From the NCBI GenBank assembly GCA_024693365.1, contig JAILLF010000060.1, forward strand, positions 36,666-100,665: a stretch of DNA of 64,000 nucleotides, written 5' to 3'. The notes under the pieces were generated by a model. The model searched no databases, had not been told where the DNA came from, and saw only the letters and a list, made by a program, of their open reading frames with translations. The position numbers and the translations under genes are program-made. Below, in pieces: positions 61,584 to 64,000 of the stretch (position 1 is its first letter; each line of letters opens with the position of its first letter). This stretch comes from Acetatifactor sp. Its GTDB lineage: Bacteria; Bacillota; Clostridia; Lachnospirales; Lachnospiraceae.

Positions 61584-63854
61584 TTATGCCTCATTGCGGA
61601 TTTGCTTTGCAGCTTGGACCAGATTGATCAGGCTCGCCTTGGTTTCTTCTTCGCCTCTGGTCTTCAGACCGCAATCCGGATTGACCCACAATTTATCATC
61701 CGCCACCTTTTCACGCATCTTACGAAGTGCCGTTACGATTTCCTCTACCGAAGGAACTCTCGGAGAATGAATATCGTATACCCCCGGTCCCGTCTCTGTC
61801 TCAAAGTTGCATTTTTTCAATGCATCCAGAATCAGCAGATCCGACCTGGATGCTTCAAAAGTAATCACGTCCGCATCCATATTATCAATTGCAGGAATGA
61901 TATCCGTAAACTCGCTGTAACACATATGCGTATGGATCTGCGTCCCTGCCTTTACGCCGCTGTGAACCAGCCGGAATGCAGGGATCGCAAAATCCAGATA
62001 CTCACCGTACCAGTCTGATTTGCGCAGCGGGAGCTTTTCACGAAGCGCGGCTTCGTCGATCTGGATGATACGGATACCGTTCTTTTCCAGATCCAATACT
62101 TCGTCACGGATTGCAAGTGCGATCTGCGTCATGGATTCCTTGATGCTGATATCCTCTCTTGGGAAGGACCAGTTAAGGATCGTTACCGGCCCGGTCAGCA
62201 TTCCCTTGACCGGTTTGTCCGACAGCGACTGTGCGTATACAGCCCACTCAACCGTGATCGGTTTCTTCCGGCTCACGTCTCCCCAGATGACAGGCGGCTT
62301 TACGCATCGTGTTCCGTAGGACTGTACCCATGCCTTCTCAGTAAAGAGATATCCGGAAAGTGATTCTCCGAAATATTCCACCATGTCATTGCGCTCATAC
62401 TCTCCATGTACCAGCACGTCGATGCCGATACTCTCCTGCCACTCCACTGCCCTTTTGATCTTTTCGCGGTTAAATTCTTTATACTGTGCTTCACTGATCT
62501 CACCCTTGCGGAAAGAAGAACGGTTTTTCTTTACGTCCTTTGTCTGTGGGAAAGAACCGATCGTCGTGGTCGGGAATTTCGGCAGTTTCAGTGCTTCCTT
62601 CTGAATCTTCTCACGCTCTTTTCTTATCGGCAGCCTCGTATAATCCGCTTCCCGGATCTCGGAAAGGCGCTTGCGTACGTCCGCATCCACGCAATCTCTG
62701 CCGCGTGCAAACAGTTCTTTATTCTCACGGTATGCCGCAAACGCTTCACGGTCCCCACCGTCTGCAATATTTGCAATCGTACGGAGCTCTGCCAGTTTTT
62801 CCTTTGCATACGCAAAATGCTTCTTATACTTCTCATCGAGCTTCGTTTCCGCATCCAGCGTATAAGGCACGTGCAGCAGAGAACAAGATGTCGAAAGAAC
62901 CGCGTTGATCCCCTTTGCCTTAAGCTCTGCCAGAACGTTTAGCGACTTTTCATAATTGTTTTTCCAGACGTTTTTACCATTGATCAGGCCGGCAAACAGC
63001 AGTTTATCCTTCGGGAATCCGTTTTTGTCGATAAGCTCCCTTGTTTGCCTTCCTTCGACAAAATCCAGCCCGATCCCGTCAAAATCAAGCTCCGTCAATG
63101 TTTCATAGATATCTCGTACGTCACCGAAATAGGTCTGTACCAGGATTTTCACGTCCCCCTTGGCAGACAGGATTTCTTGATAGAGATTCTTCGCAAATCC
63201 GACTTCCTTCGCATCCAGATCTCTTACAAAAGAGGGTTCGTCAAACTGGATCCATTTAGCGCCACGCTTTTTTAGTCCTTCAATGATCTCTTTATATACT
63301 ACAACCACGGCATCTTTATAATCTTCCCGTTGTTTTCTCCCGGTATATCTGCATAAGGAAAGCAACGTATAAGCTCCGACAATGACCGGTTTTGTTTCGA
63401 TATTGTTTTCCTTTGCTTCTTCGTACTCATCAAAGATCTTTGTCCCGGAAAGCCTAATGACCGTATCATCCTCCAACTCCGGCACGATATAATGATAATT
63501 GGTATTAAACCATTTTTTCATGGCCAGCGCTTTCACGTCCCCCTTTTCCCCCTGATAACCTCTGGCCATTGCATAATAGGTATCCAGTTCAGACAGCCCC
63601 AGCTCTTTATATCTCTTCGGAACGATCCCGCACAATACTGCGGTATCCAGCAGTCCGTCATAAAATGAGAAGTCGTTGGAAGTGATAAAATCTATTCCCG
63701 CTTCCTTCTGGCTGCGGATATGCTCTGCACGCAGATTCCTTGCGACTGCCCGCAATTCTGCTTCATCTGCTTCTCCCTTAAAATATTTTTCAGAGGCAAA
63801 CTTCAATTCTCTTTCTGCACCAATCCTTGGATAGCCAACTACTGACGTTAACAT
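61584..63854 (-). CDS. metE: Cobalamin-independent methionine synthase
   Basis: 756 residues, full length. N-terminal domain [20 protein letters not shown]-terminal catalytic domain with [14 protein letters not shown], the zinc ligands in THMCYSEF (His, Cys), and a later Cys in [12 protein letters not shown]. It makes methionine from homocysteine and methyl-THF polyglutamate. It forms an operon with metF. Confidence 0.97.
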   Translation of the reverse strand: MLTSVVGYPRIGAERELKFASEKYFKGEADEAELRAVARNLRAEHIRSQKEAGIDFITSNDFSFYDGLLDTAVLCGIVPKRYKELGLSELDTYYAMARGYQGEKGDVKALAMKKWFNTNYHYIVPELEDDTVIRLSGTKIFDEYEEAKENNIETKPVIVGAYTLLSLCRYTGRKQREDYKDAVVVVYKEIIEGLKKRGAKWIQFDEPSFVRDLDAKEVGFAKNLYQEILSAKGDVKILVQTYFGDVRDIYETLTELDFDGIGLDFVEGRQTRELIDKNGFPKDKLLFAGLINGKNVWKNNYEKSLNVLAELKAKGINAVLSTSCSLLHVPYTLDAETKLDEKYKKHFAYAKEKLAELRTIANIADGGDREAFAAYRENKELFARGRDCVDADVRKRLSEIREADYTRLPIRKEREKIQKEALKLPKFPTTTIGSFPQTKDVKKNRSSFRKGEISEAQYKEFNREKIKRAVEWQESIGIDVLVHGEYERNDMVEYFGESLSGYLFTEKAWVQSYGTRCVKPPVIWGDVSRKKPITVEWAVYAQSLSDKPVKGMLTGPVTILNWSFPREDISIKESMTQIALAIRDEVLDLEKNGIRIIQIDEAALREKLPLRKSDWYGEYLDFAIPAFRLVHSGVKAGTQIHTHMCYSEFTDIIPAIDNMDADVITFEASRSDLLILDALKKCNFETETGPGVYDIHSPRVPSVEEIVTALRKMREKVADDKLWVNPDCGLKTRGEEETKASLINLVQAAKQIRNEA

Positions 63855-64000
63855 GTTTCATTCTCCTCGTATTATATAGTCATACCCCTTCTTTACCTTT
63901 TCTCAAGGTTAGGGTATGCTGTTGAAGATGCTGTGGCTTGGTATCATTCTCCTACCGCACGGACGGTTAAATAAAGGCTCCAACCACAGCCTCTTTGTTA
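63855..64000 (-). promoter_or_regulatory. Structured metE leader RNA, class not identified
   Basis: On the minus strand GCTGTGG (63990-63984) pairs with CCACAGC (63936-63930), and an adjoining TTGG/CCAA extends it; it encloses an ACCG/CGGT hairpin. A second hairpin CATACCC/GGGTATG (63918-63881) precedes the ribosome site GAGGAG. No U-run follows. The leader continues beyond the window. It does not show the S-box, cobalamin or T-box core. Confidence 0.4.

Noticed and set aside
63855..64000. S-box (SAM-I) or T-box upstream of metE
   Set aside because: Their core motifs are not present in the visible 146 bp.

Overview
The window looks like chromosomal DNA of a Lachnospiraceae-type clostridium. 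The evidence is a six-cysteine SCIFF peptide (30108-30251) with its radical SAM maturase, a fused SecDF, a ThrRS-like N-terminus on a nucleoside kinase, a TrmK-rpoD-dnaG-dgt block, a class A RNase P RNA, a HrcA/CIRCE-controlled Hsp20, and an intracellular xylo-oligosaccharide locus. Most genes are on the minus strand. I found no rRNA, tRNA, intact insertion sequence, prophage or CRISPR array.

Layout. 1-1951: ApbE, NusG-domain-II and Gx-transporter genes (flavin/redox module). 2008-6057: folate operon (folC, folE, HD protein, folP, fused folB-folK). 6153-8778: PH-domain protein, nitroreductase, pyrB-pyrI. 8795-10366: CmpB-type membrane protein and YlmH-like S4 protein. 10421-13466: metal block with a frameshifted ZIP transporter and two COG0523 GTPases, one carrying a long His/Asp repeat. 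13637-14866: lipoprotein trypsin-like protease and rnpB. 14926-21306: nucleoside kinase, trmK, rpoD, dnaG, dgt. 21424-24329: esterase, zinc-ribbon membrane protein and HxxxDG acyltransferase, a poorly characterised module. 24345-30251: recJ, secDF, scfB, scfA. 30346-32932: GtrA, FdtB-like aminotransferase, FdtA-like isomerase, TIGR04086 protein. 33081-34397: CNNM/CBS membrane protein. 34445-40307: GH115, SGNH esterase and GH8, all without signal peptides. 40521-45161: BceAB-type ABC transporter with a BceRS-type two-component system. 45319-54523: amidase, heterodimeric ABC exporter, Sfp-type PPTase, aspS, hisS, zinc-ribbon protein, NUDIX. 54600-57398: secreted CAP-domain protein and Hsp20. 57560-59179: gene-poor region. 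59180-64000: lipoprotein, SMI1/KNR4 protein, metF, metE and part of the metE leader.

The most unusual part is 57.6-59.2 kb. It holds the last ~35 codons of a tyrosine recombinase, a chimeric lipoprotein fragment, a perfect 21-bp inverted repeat, and a periodic array of seven elements of the form ACACGC-N23-GCGTGT (six with exactly 29 bp between half-site starts, one with 28). I do not recognise this array as a known element. It is the best candidate for something undescribed.

Many genes are spaced by a few bases or overlap, so they probably form operons. Promoters and terminators are listed only where the boxes or stems could be read directly. All product names rest on motif recognition by eye; no database search was run.
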